A stretch of 64,000 nt of DNA from Herpetosiphonaceae bacterium (GTDB taxonomy: Bacteria > Chloroflexota > Chloroflexia > Chloroflexales > Herpetosiphonaceae): assembly GCA_013538855.1 (NCBI GenBank), contig JABXJS010000045.1:1-64000 (forward strand). The letters run 5' to 3'. Below are positions 24,698 through 33,942 of the stretch, piece after piece (positions within the stretch are counted from its first letter, which is position 1; each line of letters opens with the position of its first letter). The notes beneath the pieces are model-generated. The model saw only the letters and a program-made list of their open reading frames with translations, ran no database searches and was not told where the DNA came from. The position numbers and the translations under genes are program-made.

Positions 24698-27226
24698 CTA
24701 GGGCGCATAGATGAGATAGATTGTGCCCGGCATACTGGTGCCAACGGTCTCCCAAACCTTGAGCATCAGCGGCTCGACTGGATCAGCCAGCGGAATCTGC
24801 TGGAGGTACCAGGCGTCCGGCTGCGACACGAGATTCAGCAGATAGCTGTCATCCAAATACTGCGGCGCATAGGTCATCTGCTCTTCGCTGAAAAATACGA
24901 AGTAGGGGGTGGGCTTATGCGCCAGCACACGCCGTGCGCCGGTTGCCACATCAAAGCTGACCAGGTTGGAGCCAGCGCTTAGGTCCATGCTGCCCTGCCA
25001 CAAGGCGACCTGCGCGCTATCCGCCGACCAGAGCATCCCCCCACCAGCCCAGCTGCTCTGTACATCCTCAGCGAGCGTCTGGGTCGCGCCGCTCGCCAGA
25101 TCAACCACCACCAGCGTGTTGTCGGGGCTGGTCGAGGTTGTCTGAAGATCGCGCGGCTGAATAAAGGCGACCCGCCGCCCATCGGGCGCAAGGCTCAGCT
25201 CATTGCTGTTGATAAAGGTGCCGGCGTAGATCGCCTGATCGGTGCTGGCGTTAAGATCGAGCACGCGCAGCTCGCTGTGGGCCAGCTCGGCGGGATACGG
25301 CTCATAGAGCAGAATGCCCTGCTCAAGATTCATGTCGATGACTGCGCCCTCGGGCACATCCCAGACGCGCGTAGGCGTGCTGTTCGCCGTCGGCGCGACG
25401 CGCCACAGGCTGGTGGGCACTGCCTCGCTGTTGAGCTGCTTCGATGACAGCATGTAGATGCCATCGGCGGTCCAGCCCGCCAAGCCACCGTTGTACAGGT
25501 CAATATCAGCGTCCAGCACATCCATCACCACAGCGACCGACTGGGAGGCAAGGTCGATCACAATTAACTGATGACTGCCCTCGATCGCGTCATTTGGCAG
25601 CGGATCAGCCTGCGTGAGCAGCGCCAGCTGCCGACCGTCGGGCGAAAGCAGCAGCCGTCGCACGTTCATAGCCAAGGGCGGAGCTTGGTTAAAGGCCAGG
25701 CTGGAGACCGGCAGCTCCAGGGTTGTGCTTAGCACCGGATCGAGCAGCCGCAGCTGATTGTTGCTGCTCTGCACCAGCAGCGGCGACTGGCCGGGGCGCG
25801 GCAGCACATCGATGATACCCGTGGCAAGCGGCTCCAGCGTGCCATCGTCCAAGACACGCAGCACCGAGGTGGCATTGTTGATTGGATCGAGCCTCCACAG
25901 CCAGGCCAGCGGGTCGCTGCTGGCCCCAGTGCGCGTGGGCAGCGGCGTTGGCGTGGGCAGCGGATCGAGCGGCAGCAAGGTAGGCGTGGGCGGCAGCAGA
26001 TCGAGCATCTGCAGCGGTGGCCCAAACGCGCTCTGCTGGAACACCTCCTGGTTCAGCACGTTGCGATTGATGGTCGCGCCAGTGTCAGCGCTATAGAGGT
26101 ACAGCGCCGGGCCAGCGGTGAGCAGCAGATCGCCGCTGGCGCTGAAGTCCAGCGAGATCGGGCTGGCGTAGCTTGGCGTGTCCGGCAGCAGCGTCAGCGT
26201 GCCGCTGCCACGATCATAGAGAAACAGCTCGAAGGCGAGGCCGACATTGCGCCGCCCGGCGTAGATCTCATCGAGGCTAGGCAAGTACTCGCGCACCCAC
26301 AGCGCCACCTGCTGCCCATCGGGCGAGACGGCGATCTCCTCAACGCCAAGCAGCTCGCCTGCGCTCGGCGTGATCTCAAGCGGATAGCTGGTTAATGCAT
26401 TCGACTGCGCATCGAGCACATACAGCACCACGCGCTTGCCGTCGCGCACAGCAAACACCTCGGTGGCGGTCGTATCCGCCCGCAGCGGGACCGTCTCGGC
26501 CAGCACCGTTTTGGCCGTGTCGGTTGTGCGGTCGTAGCGCACCACCGTATTCTTCAGCACAGTGTAGTTAATCTGGCCGGCAAACGGCTGCCACAGCAGC
26601 AGCGGATTCGCACTAGACGCGAAAGAGGTGAGCGTCTCGCCAAACGCGCCATCGCTGGTGGCGTAGCGCTCAATCGTGCTCTCCAGGGTTCCCTCGCCGC
26701 CATTGGGCAGCGCTACCCCCTCGCCATCCTCAGCGTTCGTGGTGGCGATCAGCGTCACCGTGTCGGCGGTGGGGTTCAGGTGCAGCGACAGCCGAGTTTT
26801 GAGCGGATTGTATGGCGAGCGCAGCGGCACACGCCAGCGCTCCACAAGCGAGCGCAGATCGACGGCGCGCAGGTGCTCGGCGGTGGCAATAATAATCTGC
26901 TGATGGCCGGGATCGAGCACGAAGGCATCGCCGTTGCCGAAGTTGTACAGCTCGCGCAGGCTCTGCTGGTCGTAGGCGATAATCCGCGCCTGTAGCTCTG
27001 GGTCGTAGCTAAAAACCTTGGCGTAGATCGTCGTCTGCGACGGCTTTGGCGTCGGCGTGAGCACAGGCGAGGGCGTGGTGACTGGTGCGGCGTCAGGCGC
27101 TGGCTTCTGCAGCGCAGTGTAGACCAGCAGCGCCAGCAGGCCCGCGCCAAGCAGCGCAACAAACAGCGGCCAGCGCGAGCGCTGACCACTCACGCGGGTA
27201 CGCTGTGTATGCGGTGAGTGCGACAT
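24698..27226 (-). CDS. Membrane-anchored beta-propeller protein, copy 2 of 3
   Basis: 842 residues with the same plan as copy 1: basic tail (TQRTRVSGQRSRWPLFVALL), membrane helix (~22-40), Thr/Pro spacer, then PD40/WD40-like repeats (VSPDGQQVALWVREYL, LSPDGRQLALLTQ, LAPDGRRVAFIQP). Middle parts carry long Pro/Thr loops (LPPTPTLLPLDPLPTPTPLPT) that probably separate two propellers. It ends in YLIYAP, like copy 1 (YLIYVP). AAAGAGGAG precedes the ATG. The close similarity shows a tandem duplication with copy 1. Confidence 0.8.
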   Translation of the reverse strand: MSHSPHTQRTRVSGQRSRWPLFVALLGAGLLALLVYTALQKPAPDAAPVTTPSPVLTPTPKPSQTTIYAKVFSYDPELQARIIAYDQQSLRELYNFGNGDAFVLDPGHQQIIIATAEHLRAVDLRSLVERWRVPLRSPYNPLKTRLSLHLNPTADTVTLIATTNAEDGEGVALPNGGEGTLESTIERYATSDGAFGETLTSFASSANPLLLWQPFAGQINYTVLKNTVVRYDRTTDTAKTVLAETVPLRADTTATEVFAVRDGKRVVLYVLDAQSNALTSYPLEITPSAGELLGVEEIAVSPDGQQVALWVREYLPSLDEIYAGRRNVGLAFELFLYDRGSGTLTLLPDTPSYASPISLDFSASGDLLLTAGPALYLYSADTGATINRNVLNQEVFQQSAFGPPLQMLDLLPPTPTLLPLDPLPTPTPLPTRTGASSDPLAWLWRLDPINNATSVLRVLDDGTLEPLATGIIDVLPRPGQSPLLVQSSNNQLRLLDPVLSTTLELPVSSLAFNQAPPLAMNVRRLLLSPDGRQLALLTQADPLPNDAIEGSHQLIVIDLASQSVAVVMDVLDADIDLYNGGLAGWTADGIYMLSSKQLNSEAVPTSLWRVAPTANSTPTRVWDVPEGAVIDMNLEQGILLYEPYPAELAHSELRVLDLNASTDQAIYAGTFINSNELSLAPDGRRVAFIQPRDLQTTSTSPDNTLVVVDLASGATQTLAEDVQSSWAGGGMLWSADSAQVALWQGSMDLSAGSNLVSFDVATGARRVLAHKPTPYFVFFSEEQMTYAPQYLDDSYLLNLVSQPDAWYLQQIPLADPVEPLMLKVWETVGTSMPGTIYLIYAP

Positions 27227-27679
27227 GGATCTCCTCTTTAATCTAAAACATGCTGGTGATCGGCCACGGGCGCTGCCAGCCGACGCACGGCAGGCCGCAG
27301 CAGTGCTGTGGAGCGTTGCTGGCGCTTATGCGTCATCCCAGCAACGTTGCGGCCAGCGCCACGGGCAACGCGGCCAGCTAGCTCGCGCCGCCCATGGTCA
27401 CTACGGCTTATTGTAGTGAGAAACCGGCGGCTGCGCCAGCGCCTGGCCTAGTACAAAAACCCATACACCGCTGCGCCTGGACGCTGGTGCAGGCCGCCGA
27501 CGCAGCCGCCAGCGGGCGCTGCGGCCCCACCGCAAGAGCACTGCCGCCAGGGGCAGAAGGTTGCTCCTGATCAAGCTGAATGGATCGTCACTGTGGTTGG
27601 CTCGCTGTACAAGCCGATATCTGTTGTACGCCAGCACCGCCAACCATGTGGCAGCCTAGCCGCTCCCCTTGCGGATTGA

Positions 27680-27999
27680 GACCGTCGTAGCACACAGGGG
27701 GCCAGCGGCTGTCTGCAATTGCCCAGCGCCGTTTGCGGCGACCGAGCTGCTACTGTTGGTGGATCGAGCAGCGCTCTATGTTTTTAGGTCATCTGTTTTG
27801 GGGCCAGCGGCTCAGCACGCGCCTGCCGGCCTGCGATTGCCTAGCGCTTGGTTCGCGGCGACTGGGCTGCTGCTGTTGGTTGATCGAGCAGTGCTCTATG
27901 TTTTTAGGTTATCTGTTTTGGGGTCAGCGGCTCAGCCTGCGCCCGCTGGCGGCGATTGCCCAGCGCCTGGGTTGCGCCGCCCGTCACCTCGGCGCGCCG
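27680..27999. repeat. 120-bp tandem repeats in the intergenic region of the propeller genes
   Basis: In the ~790-bp gap, a unit with GGATCGAGCAGCGCTCTATG, TTTTTAGGT, ATCTGTTTTGGGG and CCAGCGGCTCAGC recurs with an exact 120-bp period, with a third, partial copy on the left. The core is also present between the two preceding genes. No start codon, ribosome site or domain supports the short frames that cross it. The rest of the gap, 27227-27680, shows nothing recognisable. Confidence 0.7.
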
Positions 28000-28012
28000 A
28001 TGGGCTGCGCAT

Positions 28013-30463
28013 CTAGGGCAGGTAGAGCAAGGTGGGGCGGCTGGCGCCCAGCGGCGTGGGCAGCGTCACGCGCTGCTGGGTGTCGGCCCGCAGCAGCAGC
28101 AGGTCGGCGTGCACATTCTCGTACAGCAGCACCACGACAAAGCCTGGATCATTGGCGAGCACATCGATCGGCGTGCCCGGCACGGCATAGCTGGCGATGG
28201 TGCCAAACAGCGCCTGATAGCCGACGGTGCTGACGACCCACAGCCGCTCGCGCTGCGGCGCATCCAGCGGCTCGCGGGTGCGAAACAGCACGGCCCGCTG
28301 ATCGCGCGACCAGAGCAGCGAGCCAGGCACCAGCTCCACGTTCGTCGCCATCAGCTGGTTGATCTGCTCCGGCAGCGAGTAGACGGTCACGTCAACGGTG
28401 TCGCCAGGCAGCGAGGGCGTCTTGCGCGCATAGACGATGGCGTTGCCGTCGGGGGCCACGCGCCACAGGCCCTGCAGCGACTGCGCCGAGTGGTAGATCA
28501 GCACATCGTCGCCAGCGAGCAGATCGCGGTAGCGCAGCGTCGTGCCAGCGTCGGTGGTGTAGAAGACGCGGTCGTGCTGATCGTCGAACGTCAGCCGCTC
28601 GTCTGCGCCGATGGTCAAAAACGGCCGTATCTCCGGCACGCTGAGCACAGGATCGACCTGCCAGAGCGTGCGCCGACCGCCATCCACGACCATGCCATAG
28701 ATGCCGCCGTGGCTCGTCCAGGCCAGCGGCACGCCCAGCAGCTCGGGGTTGATTGGCTGGAGCAGGCGGGTCTGCCCGCTCGCCAGATCAATCAGCGCCA
28801 GCCGCAGCCCGGCCCGACAGACCATCGCCGCATCTACGGCGTGCAGCACACACTGGCGCAGATCAGACTGGCCCAGCGCAAGCGTGCGCCCACTGGTTGG
28901 ATCAAGCAGCGCGAGCGCGCCGTCGGCCTGCGCCTGGAGCAGCAGCGGCGGCGTGCGATAGCGCTCGAGCACCTGCTGCACATGCTGCGCGAGCGTGGCC
29001 TGCGCGCCGCTGGCGGTGAGAGCCAGCACATCGCGGCCCGAGTTCGACGGCTGCTGCAGCCACACCTCCGGCCGCTCCAGCTCCAGCGAGACGGTCAGCG
29101 GCATGTCGGCGCGCGGCGCTGGCAGCAGCGGCAGCACCGGCGCGCCGCGCGGCATCGGCTCGATGGTGCCAGGCGGCGGCAGCAGCGGCAGCACCGGCGT
29201 TGCATTGGGGAAGGGCAGCAGCGGGGCAGCGGTGGGCAGCGGCGGCGGATTGAGGCGAAAGCGCGGCAGCTGCGGCTGGACCGTCGGCAGGCTGATCGGC
29301 TGCGGCTTGGTCGGCCCAGCCAGCAGGCGCTCGATCTGGCCGCCAAGCTTGATCTCCGGCCCATAGGCGCGCTGCTCTAGATCGTACACCAGCAGCCGAT
29401 CAGCGGCGCGCCCGCCAGCGCTCACGCCGAGGTAGAGCTGCGGCGCGAGCGGGCCAAACGCCAGCGCGCGCAGGTGGTCGGGCACGCTCAAGCGCTGATA
29501 GCTGGACGGCTGCTGAAGGTCAAACACAACGACGCTCTCCGGGGGCTGTGCCGACGAGAGCACGGGTGCAACGCCAAAGGCCGCGTGCTGACCAGCACGA
29601 TCCAGCACCAGATCGGTCAAAATCAGCTCTTGGGCCTCCACGGCCGCCAGCGTGCGCAGATCGCCAGGCACCAGCGTGAGCGCATCGAACGTATGCAAGG
29701 TTGGCTGCGGCTGATCAAAGCGGTCAAGGCCATACAGGGTGCGCCCAGCGGGGCCGAGGGTCAGCGGCAGCAGCGTGAGCGGCGCAAAGCCAAGGCTGAG
29801 CGCCTGGCCCGATTCAATCTCCAGCATGCGCACTTCGCCGACCTGATCCACGAGGTAGAGCCAGCCACCATTGGGCGAGGGAATAATCTGGCGGATGTTG
29901 GCACCACTAGAGGGCAGCACAAACTCACCGACGGGCAGGCCCGAGCGGGCATCAAACAGCTGCACGTGCAGCGAGTAGGGCTGCTGGCGCTGGGCGAGCC
30001 AGCCGAGCACAGCCACCTGCGTGCCATCGGGCGAGACCCACAGCGGGCGCAGCAGCTCCGGCAGCGCGAGGCTGACTGTCTCCAGCGGCGTGTGCCACAG
30101 CTCTGTGCCGCTGGCGGCATCGTAGGCGCTGAGCGCGGCATCGTCGTAGGCATAGAGCGTTGTGCCATTCGGGGCGAGGGCGACATCGAGAGCGGGGAAG
30201 GCGTAGAGCTGAGCGCCGCTCTGCGGGTTCAGCGCAACCAACTGGACCGTCTCAGCCGGCGAGCGCACGAGCACATACACGCGCTCGGCGACCAGCTCGG
30301 GCGTTGGCGTTGGCGTAGGCGGCGGCTCCAGCTGGCCAGCCACCGCCAGCAGCGCCAGCAGGCCCGCAGCGGCGAGGGCGATCAGCGGCATCCAGCGACG
30401 GCCGCCAGCAGCCTGTGGGCGGCTGCTCGTATGCGTGCGGCTCGACCAGCGTTTGTCTGCCAT
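28013..30463 (-). CDS. Membrane-anchored beta-propeller protein, copy 3 of 3 (diverged)
   Basis: 816 residues with the same layout: basic N-terminus, membrane helix (~24-42), PPPTPTPTP spacer, propeller repeats (LNPQSGAQLYAF, VSPDGTQVAVLGW, VAPDGNAIVYARK). It is clearly more diverged than copies 1 and 2 and lacks their QRTRV start. It ends in LLYLP. The middle contains a second Pro-rich linker (~395-440). AAGGAG lies before the ATG. It is transcribed away from the divergent VKOR-like gene, so a shared regulatory region of ~120 bp lies between them. Confidence 0.78.
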   Translation of the reverse strand: MADKRWSSRTHTSSRPQAAGGRRWMPLIALAAAGLLALLAVAGQLEPPPTPTPTPELVAERVYVLVRSPAETVQLVALNPQSGAQLYAFPALDVALAPNGTTLYAYDDAALSAYDAASGTELWHTPLETVSLALPELLRPLWVSPDGTQVAVLGWLAQRQQPYSLHVQLFDARSGLPVGEFVLPSSGANIRQIIPSPNGGWLYLVDQVGEVRMLEIESGQALSLGFAPLTLLPLTLGPAGRTLYGLDRFDQPQPTLHTFDALTLVPGDLRTLAAVEAQELILTDLVLDRAGQHAAFGVAPVLSSAQPPESVVVFDLQQPSSYQRLSVPDHLRALAFGPLAPQLYLGVSAGGRAADRLLVYDLEQRAYGPEIKLGGQIERLLAGPTKPQPISLPTVQPQLPRFRLNPPPLPTAAPLLPFPNATPVLPLLPPPGTIEPMPRGAPVLPLLPAPRADMPLTVSLELERPEVWLQQPSNSGRDVLALTASGAQATLAQHVQQVLERYRTPPLLLQAQADGALALLDPTSGRTLALGQSDLRQCVLHAVDAAMVCRAGLRLALIDLASGQTRLLQPINPELLGVPLAWTSHGGIYGMVVDGGRRTLWQVDPVLSVPEIRPFLTIGADERLTFDDQHDRVFYTTDAGTTLRYRDLLAGDDVLIYHSAQSLQGLWRVAPDGNAIVYARKTPSLPGDTVDVTVYSLPEQINQLMATNVELVPGSLLWSRDQRAVLFRTREPLDAPQRERLWVVSTVGYQALFGTIASYAVPGTPIDVLANDPGFVVVLLYENVHADLLLLRADTQQRVTLPTPLGASRPTLLYLP

Positions 30464-30582
30464 ATCTGCTCCTTAGTCCTTGCACTGAGATCGCGCTGTT
30501 CTGTGTAATTGGGCGATGAGCGGGCAGCAGCGGCATAAAGAATGCTCGACCAGCACAAGCAACGTTTACACGAGGAGGAGCC

Positions 30583-31083
30583 ATGCGTCCGAAAGCATTA
30601 AGCCGTCAGCTGCGCACTGCCAACAACCGCTACCTGAATAACCGTCGGCGGGTTGCCGAGCTATCGCTCATATCGCTTGCCGCAATGAGCGGCATCGCAC
30701 TCTACCAGCTCGGCATCATTGACCATCTGCCGGAGCCAGATCTGCCCTGGCTCGACGCCGACAGCGTCGATGCATCTGCCGAAGCCTACGCCAAGTTCAT
30801 GGTGCCGGATGCCTTCTTAGGGCTGGTGAGCTACGCCGGCACCATGGCGCTTGCCGCCATGGGCAGCGCCAAGCGCGAGACAGAGCAGCCGTGGATCTCG
30901 CTGGCCTTTGCCGCCAAAGTCGGCTTCGACAACCTGCAGGCGCTGCGGCTGTTTATTGATCAATGGAGCAAGCACAAGGCTTTCTGCTCGTGGTGTCTCG
31001 TCTCAGCAGGTGCCACATTCGCCACTGCTCCGCAGGCCCTGCCCGAGCTACGGGCGGCGCTCCAGCAACTGCGCTCACGCTAA
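30583..31083 (+). CDS. VKOR-like membrane protein with a CxxC motif
   Basis: 166 residues. Two or three hydrophobic segments (~26-44, 74-94, 104-124) and a CxxC at Cys135-Cys138 (AFCSWCLVSAG). The latter is the active-site motif of vitamin K epoxide reductase-like proteins, which reoxidise disulfide-forming enzymes using quinone. The first part (~45-70) is loop-like and lacks the second, outer Cys pair of canonical VKOR, so catalytic activity is uncertain. GAGGAGG precedes the ATG. Divergent from propeller copy 3. Confidence 0.6.
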   Translation: MRPKALSRQLRTANNRYLNNRRRVAELSLISLAAMSGIALYQLGIIDHLPEPDLPWLDADSVDASAEAYAKFMVPDAFLGLVSYAGTMALAAMGSAKRETEQPWISLAFAAKVGFDNLQALRLFIDQWSKHKAFCSWCLVSAGATFATAPQALPELRAALQQLRSR

Positions 31084-31118
31084 ATCGATCAAGCAGTATC
31101 TGGGCCAGCCAGCGCCTG

Positions 31119-31143
31119 CGCCACCTGTGTTGCACAGGTGGCG
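31119..31143 (+). terminator. Hairpin after the VKOR-like gene
   Basis: A perfect 11-bp stem (CGCCACCTGTG / CACAGGTGGCG) with a TTG loop, followed by TTGCTGT. It is a good candidate terminator for the gene before it, although the T run is weak. Confidence 0.6.
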
Positions 31144-31171
31144 TTGCTGTGTGCGGCAGGTTGGGGTGATT

Positions 31172-31180
31172 TGCTATAAT
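31172..31180 (+). promoter_or_regulatory. Extended -10 promoter of the GT4 glycosyltransferase
   Basis: TGCTATAAT, an extended -10 element, lies 36 nt before the start codon. No clear -35 box is needed or seen. It is directly downstream of the hairpin that ends the VKOR-like gene. Confidence 0.5.
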
Positions 31181-31216
31181 GCTTGCACACCAACACACTT
31201 CAAAGGAGCAAATGCT

Positions 31217-32449
31217 ATGCGGGTTCTGATGCTGTCGTGGGAATATCCCCCGCATTTAGTTGGCGGCATGGGCGTCCATGTGGGCGAGCTAGTTCCAGCC
31301 CTTGATGCCGCTGGAGTGAGCGTGCATGTGCTAACGCCGTGGCTGCGCGGCGGCCAGCAGGAAGAGCGCATTGGCCAGCACTCGCAGATCACGCGCGTCG
31401 AGCCGCCGGTAATGCCAGACTACGGCTTTATCTCGTTTACCCAAGAGACCAACCGCCGCCTTGAGGCGCAGGCACAGCTGCTGGCCCAAGCGCATGGGCC
31501 GTTTGATCTCATCCATGGCCACGACTGGCTCACGGCCTATGCGAGCATTGGGCTTAAGTATAGCTGGCATAAACCACTGCTGACAACCATCCATGCGACC
31601 GAGCGCGGTCGCGGCCGCGGCATGATGAACGGCGATCATGCGCGCACGATCAACGGCCTTGAGTGGTGGGTGGCCCACGAGAGCTGGCGCACGATCGTGT
31701 GCTCGCACTTTATGGCCGATCAACTGCAACAGTTCTTCAAAACACCGCTCAATAAGATCGAGGTTATTCCCAACGGTGCGACGCCACACCGTATTAACTG
31801 GACACACGCCGAGCGCGCCGCCTTTCGTGCGCAGTTCGCCCGCCCCGAGGAGCAGCTGATCTTCAGCATCGCCCGGCTCGTTCACGAGAAGGGCATGCAC
31901 ATCTTGATCGAGGCCATTCCGCAGATTCTCGCTGCGCGCAGCGATGTTAAAGTGGTCATCGCCGGCATCGGCCATCAAAAAGAGGCCCTGCAACAGCGCG
32001 CAGCCGAGCTGCGTATCAGTGAGCGCGTCTTTTTTACTGGTTTCATACCAGATAGTGATCGCGATAAGCTGTATGCCGTCGCTGATGTTGCGGTCTTCCC
32101 CAGCCTCTACGAGCCATTTGGCATCGTGGCGCTGGAGGCGATGGCCGCCCACTGCCCCGTGGTTGTCTCTGACACCGGCGGCCTCAGCGAGGTGGTTGAA
32201 CTGCACGAGACTGGCATCAAAGTCTATCCGGACAATCCGGACTCGCTTGCATGGGGCATCCTCCACACGCTTAACCACCCCGATTGGTCCACACAGCGCG
32301 CTGAGAGTGCGTACAAGGCTGTGACCACAATCTATAACTGGGGCAATCTGGCCCAGCAGACCAAGGCTGTCTACGCGCAGGTTCTGCACGAGTACAACCA
32401 GAGCGATTGGGGTCACAACACAACAGAGGAGTTAGCAAGTAATGGTTGA
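31217..32449 (+). CDS. GT4-family glycosyltransferase, glycogen-synthase-like
   Basis: 410 residues. The N-terminal half opens with MLSWEYPPHLVGGMGVHVGEL, the donor-loop pattern of GT5/GT4 starch-synthase-like enzymes. LIHGHDWLTAY (~100) and LTTIHATERGR (~125) follow. The second half has IPNGATP, SIARLVHEKGMHILI (~225) and the EPFGIVALEAMAAHCPVVVSD motif (~305-325). Enzymes of this kind extend alpha-glucans (for example maltose-1-phosphate synthase, GlgM), but other sugars are possible. AAAGGAG lies 8 nt before the ATG. It overlaps the next gene by 8 nt. Confidence 0.88.
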   Translation: MRVLMLSWEYPPHLVGGMGVHVGELVPALDAAGVSVHVLTPWLRGGQQEERIGQHSQITRVEPPVMPDYGFISFTQETNRRLEAQAQLLAQAHGPFDLIHGHDWLTAYASIGLKYSWHKPLLTTIHATERGRGRGMMNGDHARTINGLEWWVAHESWRTIVCSHFMADQLQQFFKTPLNKIEVIPNGATPHRINWTHAERAAFRAQFARPEEQLIFSIARLVHEKGMHILIEAIPQILAARSDVKVVIAGIGHQKEALQQRAAELRISERVFFTGFIPDSDRDKLYAVADVAVFPSLYEPFGIVALEAMAAHCPVVVSDTGGLSEVVELHETGIKVYPDNPDSLAWGILHTLNHPDWSTQRAESAYKAVTTIYNWGNLAQQTKAVYAQVLHEYNQSDWGHNTTEELASNG

Positions 32450-33878
32450 CGTTCCGCAGCTAATGCAGCAGGCGATGACGGCGCTCAAGAGCGGCGATAA
32501 GGCCCAGGCCAAAGACAAGCTGATGCAGGTGGTGCAGGCCGACGAGCACAATGAGCAGGCGTGGCTCTGGCTCGCTGGCGCAATCGACGACCCGGTGGAG
32601 CAGCGCATCTGCCTAGAAAACGTGCTGCACTTGAATCCCCAAAACACCCGCGCCCAACAGGGCCTCACATGGCTACGCTCAAAGCATCCGCAGGTGTTCG
32701 AGGAGCTGCCTGCCGCACCTGCGCCAGCAGCAACTGGCCCGACGGTCCAGCTCGACGCAAGCGCTGTGCCAGCCGCGCCAGCCGCACCAGCACCGACCAC
32801 AGCTGCCGCACCGGTCATCCCGGCTGCGCCGCCGCCGAACCTGCCTGCCGCCGCCGCGCCGCCGCAGTCGAGCAGCCCGACCTACCAGGTGCCCGCAGCC
32901 GACGGCCGCGCCATTCCTGGGAGTGCCAGCATCTGCCCGCGCTGCGGGCAGCTCGTGCCAATCAAGCGCACCAGCTGCAACAAGTGCGGCCTCTCGCTGA
33001 TGGAGAAGATTCCGCGCGGCAAGACCAATAGCGCGCCAGCCAAGATCGCCGGCATCATGGGCATGCTGCACTCGGTTATTATGTATGTCCTGATCGGCCT
33101 TTTTGCAATGGCGCTGATCTTTAGCGCCTGGAACAAAGCCAAACGCATCGCCATCGCCTCAGCGGGCGAGAATCCAGCGCAGATCAGTCGCGTGGAGGCA
33201 CAGCTCGATCAGTTCTACACGCAGGGCGTAGAGCCAGTCGTAACGCAGATGACGATCTATATCTCCATCGGCATCATCGGCATCGTGATCTGTGTTGGCC
33301 TGATGCGCAGGCGCGGCTGGGCCTACTGGGCTGGGCTGATCTTCTTTGGCCTGCACTTGATCATCTACACGCTGGTGCTGATTCGCTCGCGCGAGTTCTT
33401 TATCCTGATGGAGCAGGTCGCGGCAGGGATGCCACAGATCAACGGCAATCCGGGTGCGCTGGCGACGGTGCAGAAAGTTATTGATATCATGCGCCTGATC
33501 GTCTTCGGCTTCTTTATGTGGTTTTTGGTCATCATGACGATGCTGATTATCTCCTTCAAGGCGTTCACGCGCCAAAAGGTGCGCCTGATCGTCGATGACA
33601 CCAGTGTTGGCGACGCCGAGACGCACTTCAACCGCGGCGTGGCCTACCGCAAGCGCCAGTACTGGTACCAAACGATGCGCGAGTGGGAGAAGGCGGTTGA
33701 TATTAACCCGATGGACGCAACCTATCGCCACGCGCTGGCCATGATCTACGAGCAGCTCAAGCGCCCGGCCGATGCGCTCAATCAGCTCGACGAGGCGCTG
33801 AAGATCGCGCCCGATAATGCCAGCATCAACCAGGATCGCCAGCGCCTCGCAGCAAAGCTGGCTCACGGCGGCGCGTAA
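32442..33878 (+). CDS. TPR / zinc-ribbon / membrane protein, paralogue A
   Basis: 478 residues in this order: two TPR-like helices (~5-75), an Ala/Pro linker (~88-150), a zinc ribbon with Cys165, Cys168, Cys179 and Cys182, about four membrane helices (~205-375), then two or three TPR repeats (~390-478) ending in LAMIYEQLKRPADALNQLDEAL. It overlaps the glycosyltransferase by 8 nt. The closely similar gene that follows makes this a tandem duplicate. Proteins with TPR on both ends of a membrane block usually organise complexes; no enzyme is visible. Confidence 0.78.
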   Translation: MVDVPQLMQQAMTALKSGDKAQAKDKLMQVVQADEHNEQAWLWLAGAIDDPVEQRICLENVLHLNPQNTRAQQGLTWLRSKHPQVFEELPAAPAPAATGPTVQLDASAVPAAPAAPAPTTAAAPVIPAAPPPNLPAAAAPPQSSSPTYQVPAADGRAIPGSASICPRCGQLVPIKRTSCNKCGLSLMEKIPRGKTNSAPAKIAGIMGMLHSVIMYVLIGLFAMALIFSAWNKAKRIAIASAGENPAQISRVEAQLDQFYTQGVEPVVTQMTIYISIGIIGIVICVGLMRRRGWAYWAGLIFFGLHLIIYTLVLIRSREFFILMEQVAAGMPQINGNPGALATVQKVIDIMRLIVFGFFMWFLVIMTMLIISFKAFTRQKVRLIVDDTSVGDAETHFNRGVAYRKRQYWYQTMREWEKAVDINPMDATYRHALAMIYEQLKRPADALNQLDEALKIAPDNASINQDRQRLAAKLAHGGA

Positions 33879-33942
33879 AGATCGAGTACAATACGCCGCG
33901 TGTAATGTTTGGCCACCGCCCCTATGTGAGAAGAGGTTTGTC

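Noticed and set aside
24474-24755. 94-residue N-terminal extension of propeller copy 1
   Set aside because: It crosses the intergenic repeat copy, has no signal or membrane pattern and would displace the conserved QRTRV start shared with copy 2.
27956-29380. 474-residue frame on the plus strand
   Set aside because: Antisense to propeller copy 3 and mostly Gln, Arg and Ala. No start signal or domain.
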